Below, piece after piece: positions 25,101 to 32,635 of a stretch of DNA of 32,635 nt. Source of the stretch: an uncultured Bacteroidales bacterium (GTDB lineage: Bacteria > Bacteroidota > Bacteroidia > Bacteroidales > UBA932); contig CALVAE010000039.1 of the NCBI GenBank assembly GCA_944325465.1, positions 1 through 32,635 of the forward strand. The letters run 5' to 3'. The position numbers and the translations under genes are program-made. Numbering within the stretch: the stretch's first letter is position 1; every line of letters begins with the position of its first letter. The notes beneath the pieces were generated by a model that saw nothing but the letters and a program-made list of their open reading frames with translations, did not search any database and was not told the origin of the DNA.

Positions 25101-25384
25101 GATTCCCTTATGTGTACAAGACCCTCGGGATAGGCAAACTGATAGGAGCCCCTGTCCCGGGCACGATGACAGCCGTCTGGTGGGAAAGGCAGATAGACCC
25201 GACCCTGATATTCGGGATTCCTCAGGTAGGGGCTGTCGGAGTCAAGGAAGGAAGATATATCGAAAACATGCAGATCGAGCCTGACATCCTGGTCTACAAC
25301 GATCCTGCATCCGTTCTGAACGGCAGGGACATCCAACTGGAAACAGCAGTGAAGGAAATGCTGAAGACAATAGGAGGGAAATAG
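22139..25384 (+). CDS. Secreted Tricorn-like S41 protease with beta-propellers
   Basis: A 1081-residue protein with a signal peptide cut near ANA (residue 24). Two WD40/PD40-type beta-propellers fill about residues 30-700 (repeated SPDGK, TADGKEIVFSS and SPDGKWIGFLRD blades). They are separated from the rest by a charged lysine/glutamate-rich linker (about 580-605). A PDZ domain (GVLYDDEYDGDGLKIKEVLKGG) and an S41 tail-protease core follow. Catalytic residues align with archaeal Tricorn: S771-H772 in GSHTG, nucleophile S984 in NYSDACG, and E1042 in YIENMQ. The 58-residue spacing from the serine to the glutamate equals that of Tricorn. It should cut peptides in the periplasm. ATG 22139 was preferred to an upstream start because the signal peptide follows it directly. 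Confidence 0.9.
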   Translation: MDKKNILSFCTVLLVFSTGIHANAGTPLWIRKNCISPDGKQIAFSYQGDIFTVDSKGGKAIQITSNPAYDSDPIWTADGKEIVFSSTREKGKDIFITSREGGVPQRITDFPGQETPRAVLEDGTILFSANIQPDTEYSGFPGEQQLYAVTGKGGRPYRVTSLPIASLSVGKDRKVIYEDIKGYEDPFRKHHTSSVTRDIWLYTPAAQAGTKVSINGDGTFARLSSFKGEDRNPVFAADGNTFYYISEKNGTANIYRSSISDPGKDMQITFLEKHPVRYMSVAADGTVAFSYNGELYTVADGREPEKVGIELSKDTNERSEERRILTSGISSIAVSPDGKELAVIARGDVFAVSLDFGTTRRITDTPEQERDICFSKDGRSLYYSAERNGHWGIYSTSLTDKDDKSFVYSVKTEEKPVTSPGETCFQPAVSPDGKWIGFLRDRTEIVIRNLKNGKEKSLLKGINYSYTDGDLYFEWSPDSRYILGSYQIDGGWNNEDIALIDIGSGEVTNLTESGYTDSNFHWAMDGKAMTWQSDRAGYRSHGSWGAESDIYIMFFDGKAYMEFTRDKEDEAIEKILAGEDGKEKSDKKEEADSVKAEKKAGKFLPDLENREDRTIRLTGFSGRLGDYYLTGDGSKLFYVTRSEQSYDLCELDIKERSVRVIARNMSGSIYPSPDGKYIYILSSGISRIETGSGTRKHISFNGEFDYRPAREREYIFNHIWKQVDEKFYDKEIHGVDWDGYREAYSRFLPYIDNNYDFQEMLSEMLGELNGSHTGARYYAPSGPRTGTLGVLYDDEYDGDGLKIKEVLKGGVLATAYPEIKAGDIITSIDGERITADMPWYRPLVSKNGKKVLLAIKSQGKKEKEIYVEPAGSDQELLYRRWVRHNEELVRELSGGRVGYVHVKGMDSPSFREVYSRLLGKYRRCEAVIVDTRHNGGGWLHDDLATLLSGKEYIRFEPRGQYIGSDPYNKWNKPSCVLIGEDNYSDACGFPYVYKTLGIGKLIGAPVPGTMTAVWWERQIDPTLIFGIPQVGAVGVKEGRYIENMQIEPDILVYNDPASVLNGRDIQLETAVKEMLKTIGGK

Positions 25385-25387
25385 ATT

Positions 25388-26137
25388 ATGGACAGAACCC
25401 CAACCGGCCTGAATGACAGCAAGGCGGTCATCATACCGACATATAACGAAAAGGAAAACATAGAGAAAATCATCAGGGCGGTATTCGACCTTGAAGGAGA
25501 TTATCATATAATCATTATAGATGACGGCTCCCCGGACGGGACAGCGGATATAGTCAGGAACCTTCAGAAAGAATTTCCCGACAGGCTGTTCATGATCGGG
25601 AGATCGGGCAAACTCGGTCTCGGAACGGCATATATCACCGGATTCAAATGGGCGCTCGCACACGGATACGAATACATTTTCGAGATGGACGCCGATTTTT
25701 CCCATAATCCTGAAGACCTTCCAAGACTGTACAGGACATGCAGCGTTGAAGGTGCCGACCTGGCCATCGGATCAAGATACTGCAACGGAGTCAGCGTCAT
25801 CAACTGGCCGATAGGGCGGGTGGTGATGTCATATTTCGCTTCCGTCTATGTCCGGACCGTTCTCGGGATGAAGGTGTACGATACGACGGCCGGATTCAAG
25901 TGCTACAGAAGGAAAGTCCTTGAAACAATCGACCTGGACCGGATACGGCTGAAAGGGTACGGTTTCCAGATAGAGATGAAGTACACTACTTTCCGTCTCG
26001 GATTCAGAATCAGGGAAGTCCCGATAATTTTCGTGGACAGAAAGGAAGGGACATCAAAAATGAGCAGCGGAATCTTCGGAGAGGCATTCTGGGGAGTACT
26101 CGGGATGCGTTTCAGGAAAATAAGGCCAAAGGCCTAA
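25388..26137 (+). CDS. Polyprenol monophosphomannose synthase-like glycosyltransferase (GT2)
   Basis: A 249-residue GT2 enzyme resembling dolichyl/polyprenyl-phosphate mannose synthase. The nucleotide-sugar region has IPTYNEKENI and IIDDGSPDGT. The metal motif is DAD in FEMDADFSHNP. The GSRYCNG and TTAGFKCYRR segments are typical of the Dpm1 group. There are no C-terminal membrane helices, as in soluble Dpm1 types. It would load a sugar onto a lipid carrier at the inner membrane for glycan or protein glycosylation. It starts three bases after the protease stop, with GGAGG about ten bases before its ATG. Confidence 0.88.
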   Translation: MDRTPTGLNDSKAVIIPTYNEKENIEKIIRAVFDLEGDYHIIIIDDGSPDGTADIVRNLQKEFPDRLFMIGRSGKLGLGTAYITGFKWALAHGYEYIFEMDADFSHNPEDLPRLYRTCSVEGADLAIGSRYCNGVSVINWPIGRVVMSYFASVYVRTVLGMKVYDTTAGFKCYRRKVLETIDLDRIRLKGYGFQIEMKYTTFRLGFRIREVPIIFVDRKEGTSKMSSGIFGEAFWGVLGMRFRKIRPKA

Positions 26138-26168
26138 GCCGGAGGACAGCGGAGCAGACACGGAATAT

Positions 26169-27545
26169 ATGAAGACTACTCTATTATATAACGGAACAAT
26201 CATCACCGGCGACAGGACCGGTCCCGGGGCGGTCCTTATAAAGGGTGACAGAATCGGTGCCGTATATTATACGGAAGACAAGGAGACCGATGCCGGCAAG
26301 GAAATCGGAAGATGGATCAGAGAGGCTGACGAAGCCATTGATACGGAAGGGAAAGCGATAATGGCAGGCGGGATAGATGCCCATGTCCATTTCAGGGAAC
26401 CCGGGATGAGCCATAAGGCTGACATGGAAAGCGAATCCCGGGCCGCCCTGCTGGGAGGGGTGACTTCCTTCATGGACATGCCGAACACAAAACCGGCCAC
26501 TGTCTCGATGGCTCTTCTTGAAGACAAGGCCACGATGGCGGAAGGCAGGGTCTACGCCAATTACGGGTTCCACCTCGGGGCGACGAACGACAATATTGAT
26601 GAACTTGAACTCGCCGTACGCACCTGCGGGGACAGATTCGGTGGCATAAAGGTATTTATGGGGTCATCTACGGGGAACATGCTCGTAGATTCCCCGGAAG
26701 CCCTTGAGAGGATATTTTCGATAAAAGGGAAGCCTGTACTGGTGCATTGCGAAGACGAAAGAACGATAACGGACAATCTCGCCAGGGCCGTGGAGGAATT
26801 CGGGGATGACATCCCATTTTCCATGCATCCGGAGATAAGGAGCAGGAAAGCCTGCATACGTTCTTCCGCAAAAGCGCTTGAACTGGCAATAAGCCACGGT
26901 ACAGCCTTGCATCTTCTGCATGTCTCCACGGCAGAGGAACTTAAAATGGCCGCTGCCGCAAAGACCTACAACAGCGGAATAACGGTTGAGACTTCCGCCA
27001 ACTATCTGTGGTTCAGCGACAGGGATTACGACAGGCTCGGGAGCAGGCTCAAGTGCAATCCGGCTGTCAAGACCGTCGGAGACAGGACGGCGCTCAGGGA
27101 GGGCCTCAGGTCCGGAGAAGTGGACACGATAGGCTCGGACCATGCGCCCCACCTGATTGAAGAGAAAGAGGGCAGATACAGGGAAGCCCCGTCCGGAATC
27201 CCTTCGATCCAGCAATCTCTTCCCGTGCTGCTTACGGTCGCGTCTGAAGAGGACATCCCTCTTCAAAGGATAGCAGCAGCCTTTTCGGAGAAGGCGGCGG
27301 AAATTTTCAAGGTACGGGACAGAGGCAGGCTGAAGCCAGGATACTTTGCCGATATTGTGGTTGCAGACACCGGGAAGGATACAACCGTCTCCGAAGACAG
27401 ACTGCTTTACAAATGCGGCTGGTCCCCTTACGGAGGCTGCACGCTGAAAGGCCGGGTGGAAACGGTTTTCATCAACGGGGAAAAGACCGTATCCGAAGGC
27501 AGCATCATTGGAAGACCGGCAGGAAGAAGACTGATATTCGAATAA
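26169..27545 (+). CDS. pyrC: Dihydroorotase
   Basis: A 458-residue amidohydrolase that closes carbamoyl-aspartate to dihydroorotate in pyrimidine synthesis. Zinc-site and substrate motifs are DAHVHFREPG (near residue 72), the lysine in GGIKVFMGSSTG, the histidine in VHCED, the histidine in LLHVST, and the aspartate in GSDHAPH. The DAHVHFREPG form and the length indicate the larger class I type rather than the 350-residue E. coli PyrC. It follows the glycosyltransferase by 31 bases. With upp this gives both new synthesis and salvage of pyrimidines in the window, but no other pyr genes are nearby. Confidence 0.93.
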   Translation: MKTTLLYNGTIITGDRTGPGAVLIKGDRIGAVYYTEDKETDAGKEIGRWIREADEAIDTEGKAIMAGGIDAHVHFREPGMSHKADMESESRAALLGGVTSFMDMPNTKPATVSMALLEDKATMAEGRVYANYGFHLGATNDNIDELELAVRTCGDRFGGIKVFMGSSTGNMLVDSPEALERIFSIKGKPVLVHCEDERTITDNLARAVEEFGDDIPFSMHPEIRSRKACIRSSAKALELAISHGTALHLLHVSTAEELKMAAAAKTYNSGITVETSANYLWFSDRDYDRLGSRLKCNPAVKTVGDRTALREGLRSGEVDTIGSDHAPHLIEEKEGRYREAPSGIPSIQQSLPVLLTVASEEDIPLQRIAAAFSEKAAEIFKVRDRGRLKPGYFADIVVADTGKDTTVSEDRLLYKCGWSPYGGCTLKGRVETVFINGEKTVSEGSIIGRPAGRRLIFE

Positions 27546-27561
27546 TAAACAGGAGGAATAT

Positions 27562-28470
27562 ATGAAGAAAAACGGATTCAAGTTCAATGCGTATCTATAT
27601 CTGGTATCCATTCTGGCAATTACCCTTTGGGGCATATCGTATATATGGACAGACAAACTGATACAACTTGGCATTCCCGTATTCTATTTCGTTTTCATAA
27701 GAATCTTTCTGGCAGGTGTCTGCCTGCTCCTTCTGAATGTAATCACAAGGCAGATGCAGCGCATACACAGGAAGGACCTGCCGAAATTCCTTCTTCTGGC
27801 CCTGTTCGAGCCGTTCATCTACTTCCTCACAGAATCATACGGGATAAAACTGACCGGCTCCCCGACATTGAGTTCGATGATTATCGCGACTATCCCGATT
27901 TTCTCGGTAGCGGCCGGGTACATGTTTTTCCGGGAAAGGATCAACTGGGTGAACGCAGTCGGAATATTGCTGGCTATCGGAGGAATCTGTCTGGTGGTGA
28001 TGAGCCACGGGAAGGTCGGTCCGAATTTCATCTGGGGCATCCTTCTCCTGCTGATAGCGGTGATAAGCGAAGTAGGACACGCATCCGTGACCAAAAGCCT
28101 GTCAGAGAACTACTCCAGCCAGGTAATCGTGATGTACCAGTTCCTGATCGGTTCGGTCTACCTCTTTCCCCTGTTCGTATTCAAGGGAATAGAGAATTTC
28201 GAGCCACGGTACCTCAGTTTTGAAGTATGGACTTCGATAATATGCCTTGCAGTCCTGTGCTCCAGCATGGCATTCTCTCTGTGGGTCAACACCATCAAGC
28301 ACCTCGGGGTCGCGAAATCAAGTATCTTTACCGCTCTTATTCCGGTAGCGTCAGCCCTGTCGTCATGGGCTCTCGGATATGAATTCCTGACGATGCGCCA
28401 GTGGGGAGGAGTCATCATTTCCGCTATCGGAGTAATATTGTCACAATACTGCATGAAACAGAAAAAATGA
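27562..28470 (+). CDS. EamA/DMT family transporter
   Basis: A 302-residue inner-membrane protein with about ten membrane segments in two EamA repeats. The first repeat begins with ILAITLWGISYIWTDKL and the second with FIWGILLLLIAVISEVGHASVTKSL. Members export amino acids, sugars or other metabolites; the substrate cannot be told here. An AGGAGG at 27551-27556 lies five bases before the ATG. The stop overlaps the ClC start (ATGA). Confidence 0.9.
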   Translation: MKKNGFKFNAYLYLVSILAITLWGISYIWTDKLIQLGIPVFYFVFIRIFLAGVCLLLLNVITRQMQRIHRKDLPKFLLLALFEPFIYFLTESYGIKLTGSPTLSSMIIATIPIFSVAAGYMFFRERINWVNAVGILLAIGGICLVVMSHGKVGPNFIWGILLLLIAVISEVGHASVTKSLSENYSSQVIVMYQFLIGSVYLFPLFVFKGIENFEPRYLSFEVWTSIICLAVLCSSMAFSLWVNTIKHLGVAKSSIFTALIPVASALSSWALGYEFLTMRQWGGVIISAIGVILSQYCMKQKK

Positions 28471-30260
28471 AGGCTCCGATAGTGAAATATGTGCTCGGAC
28501 CCGTAAGAAGGCTTCTCCAGAGACTGCCCGAAAGGGATATGCTTCTGGTCCTGTCCCTCTTTGTCGGTATAGCATGCGGACTCGCATCCGTCCTGCTCAA
28601 GGAAGCGATAGAATGGATCCACCACGGACTCACATCCTGGTTCGGGACTGAAGAGGCCTTCAACTATCTGTATCTGCTCTACCCGGGCATCGGTATGCTG
28701 ATAGCAATGCTATTCGTACGCCATGTGATCCGGGACAATATCGGCCACGGGGTCACCAAGGTCCTTCTGGCCGTCTCCAAGAACGAATCGAAGATACGTC
28801 CGCACAATATGTGGTCATCCCTTCTTGCCAGTTCAGTGACAATCGGGTTCGGAGGTTCAGTGGGAGCAGAGGCACCTATCGTCTACACGGGAGCGGCGAT
28901 CGGCTCCAATATGGCCAGATACATGGGGATGTCCTACAAGAATATGACTATCCTTCTCGGCTGTGGTGCGGCAGGTGCCGTGGCAGGCATCTTCAAGGCC
29001 CCGCTTGCCGGAGTGCTTTTCACACTGGAAATCCTCCTGTTCAACATTTCCATGTCATCAATCCTGCCGCTGCTGTTGTCCACGGTGTCCGCTACCGTCG
29101 TGTCATACATCTTTCTGGGAGACACACTGCCGTTCGAATGCACCCTTGCACCGTTCGCAATGCATAATATACCTTTCTATATAGTGCTCGGTCTGTTCTG
29201 CGCCGTTTTCTCCGTATATTTCACAAGGACAACCCTTTGGCTGGAAGACAGGATAAAAAGCGTCAGGAACCCGTATTCCAGATGGGCCATGTCGGCCGTC
29301 TGTCTCGGACTGCTGATTTTTCTTTTCCCACCGCTTTACGGTGAAGGATATGAATATGTAAGCGTACTACTTAACGGAGGAGAGATCGATCTTGAAGGAA
29401 GGACGCTTCTGTCTTTCTTCATGGACGGCAAATGGGGAATCCCCCTGTTCTTCCTGCTCATTCTCATATTGAAAGTATTCTCTATGTCATTCACCAATGC
29501 AGGAGGAGGGGTCGGAGGGACCTTCGGTCCTACCCTGTTCGTGGGAGCCATGGCAGGTTTCGTAGTTGCCAGAATCATAAACCTCATATTCACAGGTACG
29601 TCCGTCTCCGTTCCCGAACAGAATTTCGTCCTGGTCGGAATGGCGGGACTGATGGCCGGAGTGATGCAGGCCCCGATGACAGCGATATTCCTCATAGCAG
29701 AGATTTCAGGAGGATACGAACTGCTTATTCCACTGATACTTACAGCGACGATATCTTTCGGGGCGACCAGAATGGTGGAACAGTACTCCATCTACACGAA
29801 GCGAATCGCGAACAAGGGAGAACTGCTCACCCATGACAGCGACCAGGCAGTGCTCACCCTTCTGAAGACAAGCGACCTCATCGAATCGGACTTCACAACG
29901 GTAAGGATTGACGATACCCTCGGGAAACTCGTGGAAGCCGTGTCAAGATCTTCCAGGAACATCTTTCCCGTAATAGACTCCAAGAGACATTTCCAGGGAT
30001 ATGTCAGCCTTGAGGATATCAGGAAAGACATGTTCAAGGAAGACCTGTATGACAAACTGCACGTTTACAATTTCATGAGGTCCACACCGGAATATGTCTA
30101 CATAGACGAGAAGATGGATGCCGTAATGGCCAAATTCGAAAAGACCGGAGCATGGAATCTTCCGGTAGTGGACCAGTACCGCACCTATCTCGGTTTCGTG
30201 TCCAAATCGAAGATTTTCTCCGCATACAGGGACCAACTAAAACAAGTATCACACGATTGA
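28467..30260 (+). CDS. ClC-family chloride channel/antiporter with CBS domains
   Basis: A 597-residue membrane protein. The ClC core (about residues 20-440) contains the anion-pathway motif GGSVGAEAPIV, which keeps the gating glutamate found in proton-coupled exchangers. It also has GIFKAPLAG and GGVGGTFGPTLFVGAM. Two CBS domains follow (about 465-597: DSDQAVLTLLKTSDLIESDF; MRSTPEYVYIDEKMDAVMAKFE), probably binding adenine nucleotides. The gating glutamate suggests a Cl-/H+ exchanger rather than a plain channel. ATG 28467 overlaps the EamA stop by four bases, so translation is coupled; the frame is open for 22 more codons upstream, but these lie inside the EamA gene. Confidence 0.92.
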   Translation: MKAPIVKYVLGPVRRLLQRLPERDMLLVLSLFVGIACGLASVLLKEAIEWIHHGLTSWFGTEEAFNYLYLLYPGIGMLIAMLFVRHVIRDNIGHGVTKVLLAVSKNESKIRPHNMWSSLLASSVTIGFGGSVGAEAPIVYTGAAIGSNMARYMGMSYKNMTILLGCGAAGAVAGIFKAPLAGVLFTLEILLFNISMSSILPLLLSTVSATVVSYIFLGDTLPFECTLAPFAMHNIPFYIVLGLFCAVFSVYFTRTTLWLEDRIKSVRNPYSRWAMSAVCLGLLIFLFPPLYGEGYEYVSVLLNGGEIDLEGRTLLSFFMDGKWGIPLFFLLILILKVFSMSFTNAGGGVGGTFGPTLFVGAMAGFVVARIINLIFTGTSVSVPEQNFVLVGMAGLMAGVMQAPMTAIFLIAEISGGYELLIPLILTATISFGATRMVEQYSIYTKRIANKGELLTHDSDQAVLTLLKTSDLIESDFTTVRIDDTLGKLVEAVSRSSRNIFPVIDSKRHFQGYVSLEDIRKDMFKEDLYDKLHVYNFMRSTPEYVYIDEKMDAVMAKFEKTGAWNLPVVDQYRTYLGFVSKSKIFSAYRDQLKQVSHD

Positions 30261-30273
30261 GAACCACATAATC

Positions 30274-32409
30274 ATGAAAGAGATATACATTCAGGAAATC
30301 GCGCACAGGCTGGAAGTCAAGCCGTGGCAGGTGGAAAACTGTGAAAGGCTCTTCGAAGAAGGAGCCACGATTCCATTCATAAGCCGCTACAGAAAGGAAA
30401 AGACCGGGGGCCTGGACGATGTAGCCGTGGCCGAGATACGGCACTTGACAGATGTCTTCTCGGAAATGGAAAAACGGAAGGAGACAATTCTCGGGACAAT
30501 CGGGCAGGCAGGAGCCCTTACGGATGATCTGCGCAGACGTATAGAGACAAGCGTGGATGCAAGGGAGATCGAAGACCTGTATCTGCCGTTCAGGCCTAAA
30601 CGAAGGACCCGGGCCACAGTTGCCAAGGAAGCAGGGCTTGAACCTCTCGCAGACCTCATGTACAATGTTTCAACGGCGGATCCTGCACGTGAGGCGGAGA
30701 AATATGTCGGGGAGAAAGTCCCGTCAGCAGATGACGCCCTTGCAGGAGCGAGGGACATAATCGCAGAGCGGATAAGCGAGACCGCATCAGTCAGGGAGAC
30801 CCTGAGAAGCATTTTCAAGACAAGAAGAATAGTGTCAAAGGCCACCAGGAAAGCCTCTTCTCCGGAAGCGCAGAAATACAAGGGGTATTTCGAATGTTCG
30901 GAGCCGCTCTCAAGGATAGCGCCCCACAGGCTCCTGGCAATGCTTAGGGCAGAAAATGAAGGCTACATAACGATAAGAATCGATGCAGATCCTGAAAAAT
31001 GCGGCAACAAGATCTACTACGATTTCTGCCAGGAAAGGAGATACCCTGCAAAGCCGCTCGCCCTCCAGATCAGGGAAGCCATCGATGACGCATACGGACG
31101 GCTGCTTGAACCGTCCATTTCCAACGAAGTGATAAGGGAAGCCAAGGAAAAGGCAGACATCGAATCCATAAGGGTTTTCGGAGAGAATCTGAGACAACTT
31201 CTTCTTGCTCCTCCGGTAGGCCAGAAACGGATTCTGGCGATTGACCCCGGTTTCAGGACCGGATGCAAGGTCGTGTGCCTTGACGAACAGGGAAACCTGC
31301 TGCATAACGAGACCATCTACCCCCATCCTCCGGCAAACGAGAAGATACAGTCTATCAAGGCAGTATCTTCAATGATAGAAAAATACGGGGTGGAAGTTAT
31401 CGCCATAGGAAGCGGAACCGCCGGCAGGGAGACAGAAGACTTCATTAAAAGGGTGCCTCTGCCCCAAGGAACGAAAGTATATATGGTCAGCGAAGACGGG
31501 GCCTCCATCTATTCGGCATCTGAAACAGGTAGGGAAGAATTTCCCGACTACGACGTGACTGTCCGCGGGGCGGTCTCGATAGGACGGAGACTGATGGACC
31601 CGCTTGCAGAACTTGTCAAGATAGATCCGAAATCTCTGGGAGTCGGACAGTACCAGCATGATGTGGACCAGAACCTGCTAAAGGAAAAACTGGACAATAC
31701 CGTGGAAAGTTGCGTGAACAGCGTTGGAGTCAACCTCAACACCGCCAGTCCTTATCTTCTGAGTTACGTATCCGGCATCGGACCGGCTCTTGCCGGGAAC
31801 ATCGTCGGCTACCGGACGGAACACGGAGCATACAGGTCCAGACAGGACCTGCTGAAAGTCAAGAGGCTTGGAGACAAGGCATTCGAACAGTGTGCCGGAT
31901 TCCTGAGGATTCCCGGTGCAGAGAATCCGCTTGACAATTCGGCAGTACATCCGGAGTGTTACCATATCGTGGAAAGGATGGCTGCGGACCTGAATGTCAG
32001 CACCAGGGAACTGGTCGGGAATGCCAGCCTGTGCTCAGGTATCCGTGCCGAAAAATACGTCGAAGGAGAATTCGGACTGCCTACGATAAATGACATCATC
32101 AACGAGTTGAAAAAACCGGGAAGAGATCCGAGGGAAAATGCAAGGGAGTTCTCCTTTGCAGAAGACATACACACCATTGAGGACCTGGTGACAGGAATGG
32201 AACTGCCTGGAATCGTCACAAACATCACGGCCTTCGGCGCGTTTGTGGATATCGGCATCAAGCAGAACGGGCTGGTCCACATATCCAAGATGGGTGTCAA
32301 GGGGCTCTCCGACCCGTCGAAAGTCCTGAAACTGCATCAGCAGATCAAGGTCCGGGTCCTTGATGTGGATACCGACAGACAGCGGATTTCCCTCCAACTC
32401 ATAAAATAA
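30274..32409 (+). CDS. tex: Tex family RNA-binding transcription accessory protein
   Basis: A 711-residue Tex/YhgF protein. Domains in order are an N-terminal helical region (FEEGATIPFISRYRKEKTGGL), a YqgF/RNase-H-like domain (ILAIDPGFRTGCKVVCLD, near residue 322), and helix-hairpin-helix motifs (LNTASPYLLSYVSGIGPALA). A C-terminal S1 RNA-binding domain follows (GIVTNITAFGAFVDIGIKQNGLVHISK). Tex binds nucleic acid and affects transcription and stress tolerance in other bacteria; the exact role is not known. It follows the ClC gene by 13 bases and ends the co-directional run. Confidence 0.94.
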   Translation: MKEIYIQEIAHRLEVKPWQVENCERLFEEGATIPFISRYRKEKTGGLDDVAVAEIRHLTDVFSEMEKRKETILGTIGQAGALTDDLRRRIETSVDAREIEDLYLPFRPKRRTRATVAKEAGLEPLADLMYNVSTADPAREAEKYVGEKVPSADDALAGARDIIAERISETASVRETLRSIFKTRRIVSKATRKASSPEAQKYKGYFECSEPLSRIAPHRLLAMLRAENEGYITIRIDADPEKCGNKIYYDFCQERRYPAKPLALQIREAIDDAYGRLLEPSISNEVIREAKEKADIESIRVFGENLRQLLLAPPVGQKRILAIDPGFRTGCKVVCLDEQGNLLHNETIYPHPPANEKIQSIKAVSSMIEKYGVEVIAIGSGTAGRETEDFIKRVPLPQGTKVYMVSEDGASIYSASETGREEFPDYDVTVRGAVSIGRRLMDPLAELVKIDPKSLGVGQYQHDVDQNLLKEKLDNTVESCVNSVGVNLNTASPYLLSYVSGIGPALAGNIVGYRTEHGAYRSRQDLLKVKRLGDKAFEQCAGFLRIPGAENPLDNSAVHPECYHIVERMAADLNVSTRELVGNASLCSGIRAEKYVEGEFGLPTINDIINELKKPGRDPRENAREFSFAEDIHTIEDLVTGMELPGIVTNITAFGAFVDIGIKQNGLVHISKMGVKGLSDPSKVLKLHQQIKVRVLDVDTDRQRISLQLIK

Positions 32410-32489
32410 GGGAACGGAGCCGCATCCCAACTACAAACAGTTTCTCTAGCAGACCTTTGCTTGTGTCCCCCTTGTCCCAGATAGGTTTT

Positions 32490-32506
32490 CCGGAGATGTT
32501 CTCCGG
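32490..32506. repeat. Hairpin downstream of tex
   Basis: CCGGAGA (32490-32496) and TCTCCGG (32500-32506) pair perfectly over seven bases around a three-base loop; ATAAAAAC follows rather than a T run. It lies 80 bases after the tex stop and may mark the 3' end of the operon message. Confidence 0.4.
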
Positions 32507-32586
32507 GACATAAAAACTATTGAAACAAACCTGTATGAAGTAACCGGATGCGGGTGTCATTCGAGAGAGTATCGGATAAAATTTCG

Positions 32587-32635
32587 TTTAAAAGAATTTC
32601 CGTTTGAAATTCTTTTAAATTTCAGTTGTTTTTTT
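32587..32635 (+). terminator. A/T-rich hairpin with T run at the window end
   Basis: TTTAAAAGAATTT (32587-32599) and AAATTCTTTTAAA (32607-32619) are perfect 13-base complements around a seven-base loop. TTTCAGTTG and a run of seven or more T (cut by the window end) follow. It could terminate tex or a gene reading towards it. The stem has little G/C, so its strength as a terminator is uncertain. Confidence 0.45.

Noticed and set aside
25058..25705. Minus-strand reading frame across the protease/glycosyltransferase junction
   Set aside because: It overlaps two strong genes whose catalytic motifs are intact, and no domain is seen.
26664..27674. Long minus-strand reading frame opposite pyrC
   Set aside because: It lies antisense to a well-supported dihydroorotase, and its predicted residues show no recognisable domain.
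28860..28900. Altered ClC selectivity motif (GAEAP instead of GxEGP)
   Set aside because: The gating glutamate is kept and, from memory, this form is common in Bacteroidota ClC proteins, so it is not a sign of lost function.
1..32635. CRISPR array, insertion sequence, phage or integrase
   Set aside because: No regularly spaced repeats, transposase or integrase motifs, terminal inverted repeats with target duplications, or phage structural genes were seen.
32410..32635. A gene after tex
   Set aside because: No reading frame with a credible start and length is visible before the window ends; only hairpins are present.

Overview
The window looks like a chromosomal segment of a Bacteroidales (phylum Bacteroidota) bacterium. 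The reasons are repeated TAnnTTTG -7 promoter elements of the Bacteroidota primary sigma factor, a SusC/SusD pair with an ECF sigma and FecR anti-sigma, a SPOR-domain/lipoprotein/rpoN operon, and protein sequences of typical Bacteroidales character. Gene content cannot fix the genus. No phage, IS, plasmid, CRISPR or rRNA signal was found.

Layout. (1) 1-9212, housekeeping: tRNA-His (minus) diverges from an OadA/pyruvate-carboxylase-B-like carboxyltransferase. Next come radC (minus), upp (plus), and a minus-strand lipoprotein-SPOR protein-rpoN operon that diverges from miaB and cls (plus). (2) 9232-18939, a compact polysaccharide utilization locus (PUL): ECF sigma, FecR anti-sigma, a terminator, then a SusC with an N-terminal STN signalling domain, SusD, a GH5 lipoprotein and an agarase-like clan GH-A lipoprotein. 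The likely logic is that substrate passing through SusC signals by STN-FecR contact, which releases the ECF sigma to transcribe susCD and the hydrolases. (3) 18940-19242, a gene-free stretch with a long perfect hairpin and three 21-bp tandem repeats just upstream of a small heat-shock protein gene; a UDG-superfamily glycosylase follows. (4) 20370-21984, minus strand: an SDR oxidoreductase and a PAS-LuxR regulator that is broken by a frameshift. (5) 22139-32409, a tightly packed plus-strand run: a secreted Tricorn-like protease, a polyprenol-phosphate-mannose-synthase-like glycosyltransferase, dihydroorotase, an EamA transporter, a ClC channel/exchanger with CBS domains, and Tex. (6) 32410-32635, non-coding, with two hairpins.

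I found no clearly new multi-gene system. The most notable oddities are a carboxyltransferase whose biotinyl-like domain lacks the acceptor lysine, the frameshifted PAS-LuxR regulator, an 8-G tract inside a predicted promoter spacer, interlocked divergent promoters with an apparently leaderless miaB, and the repeat and hairpin region before hsp20.
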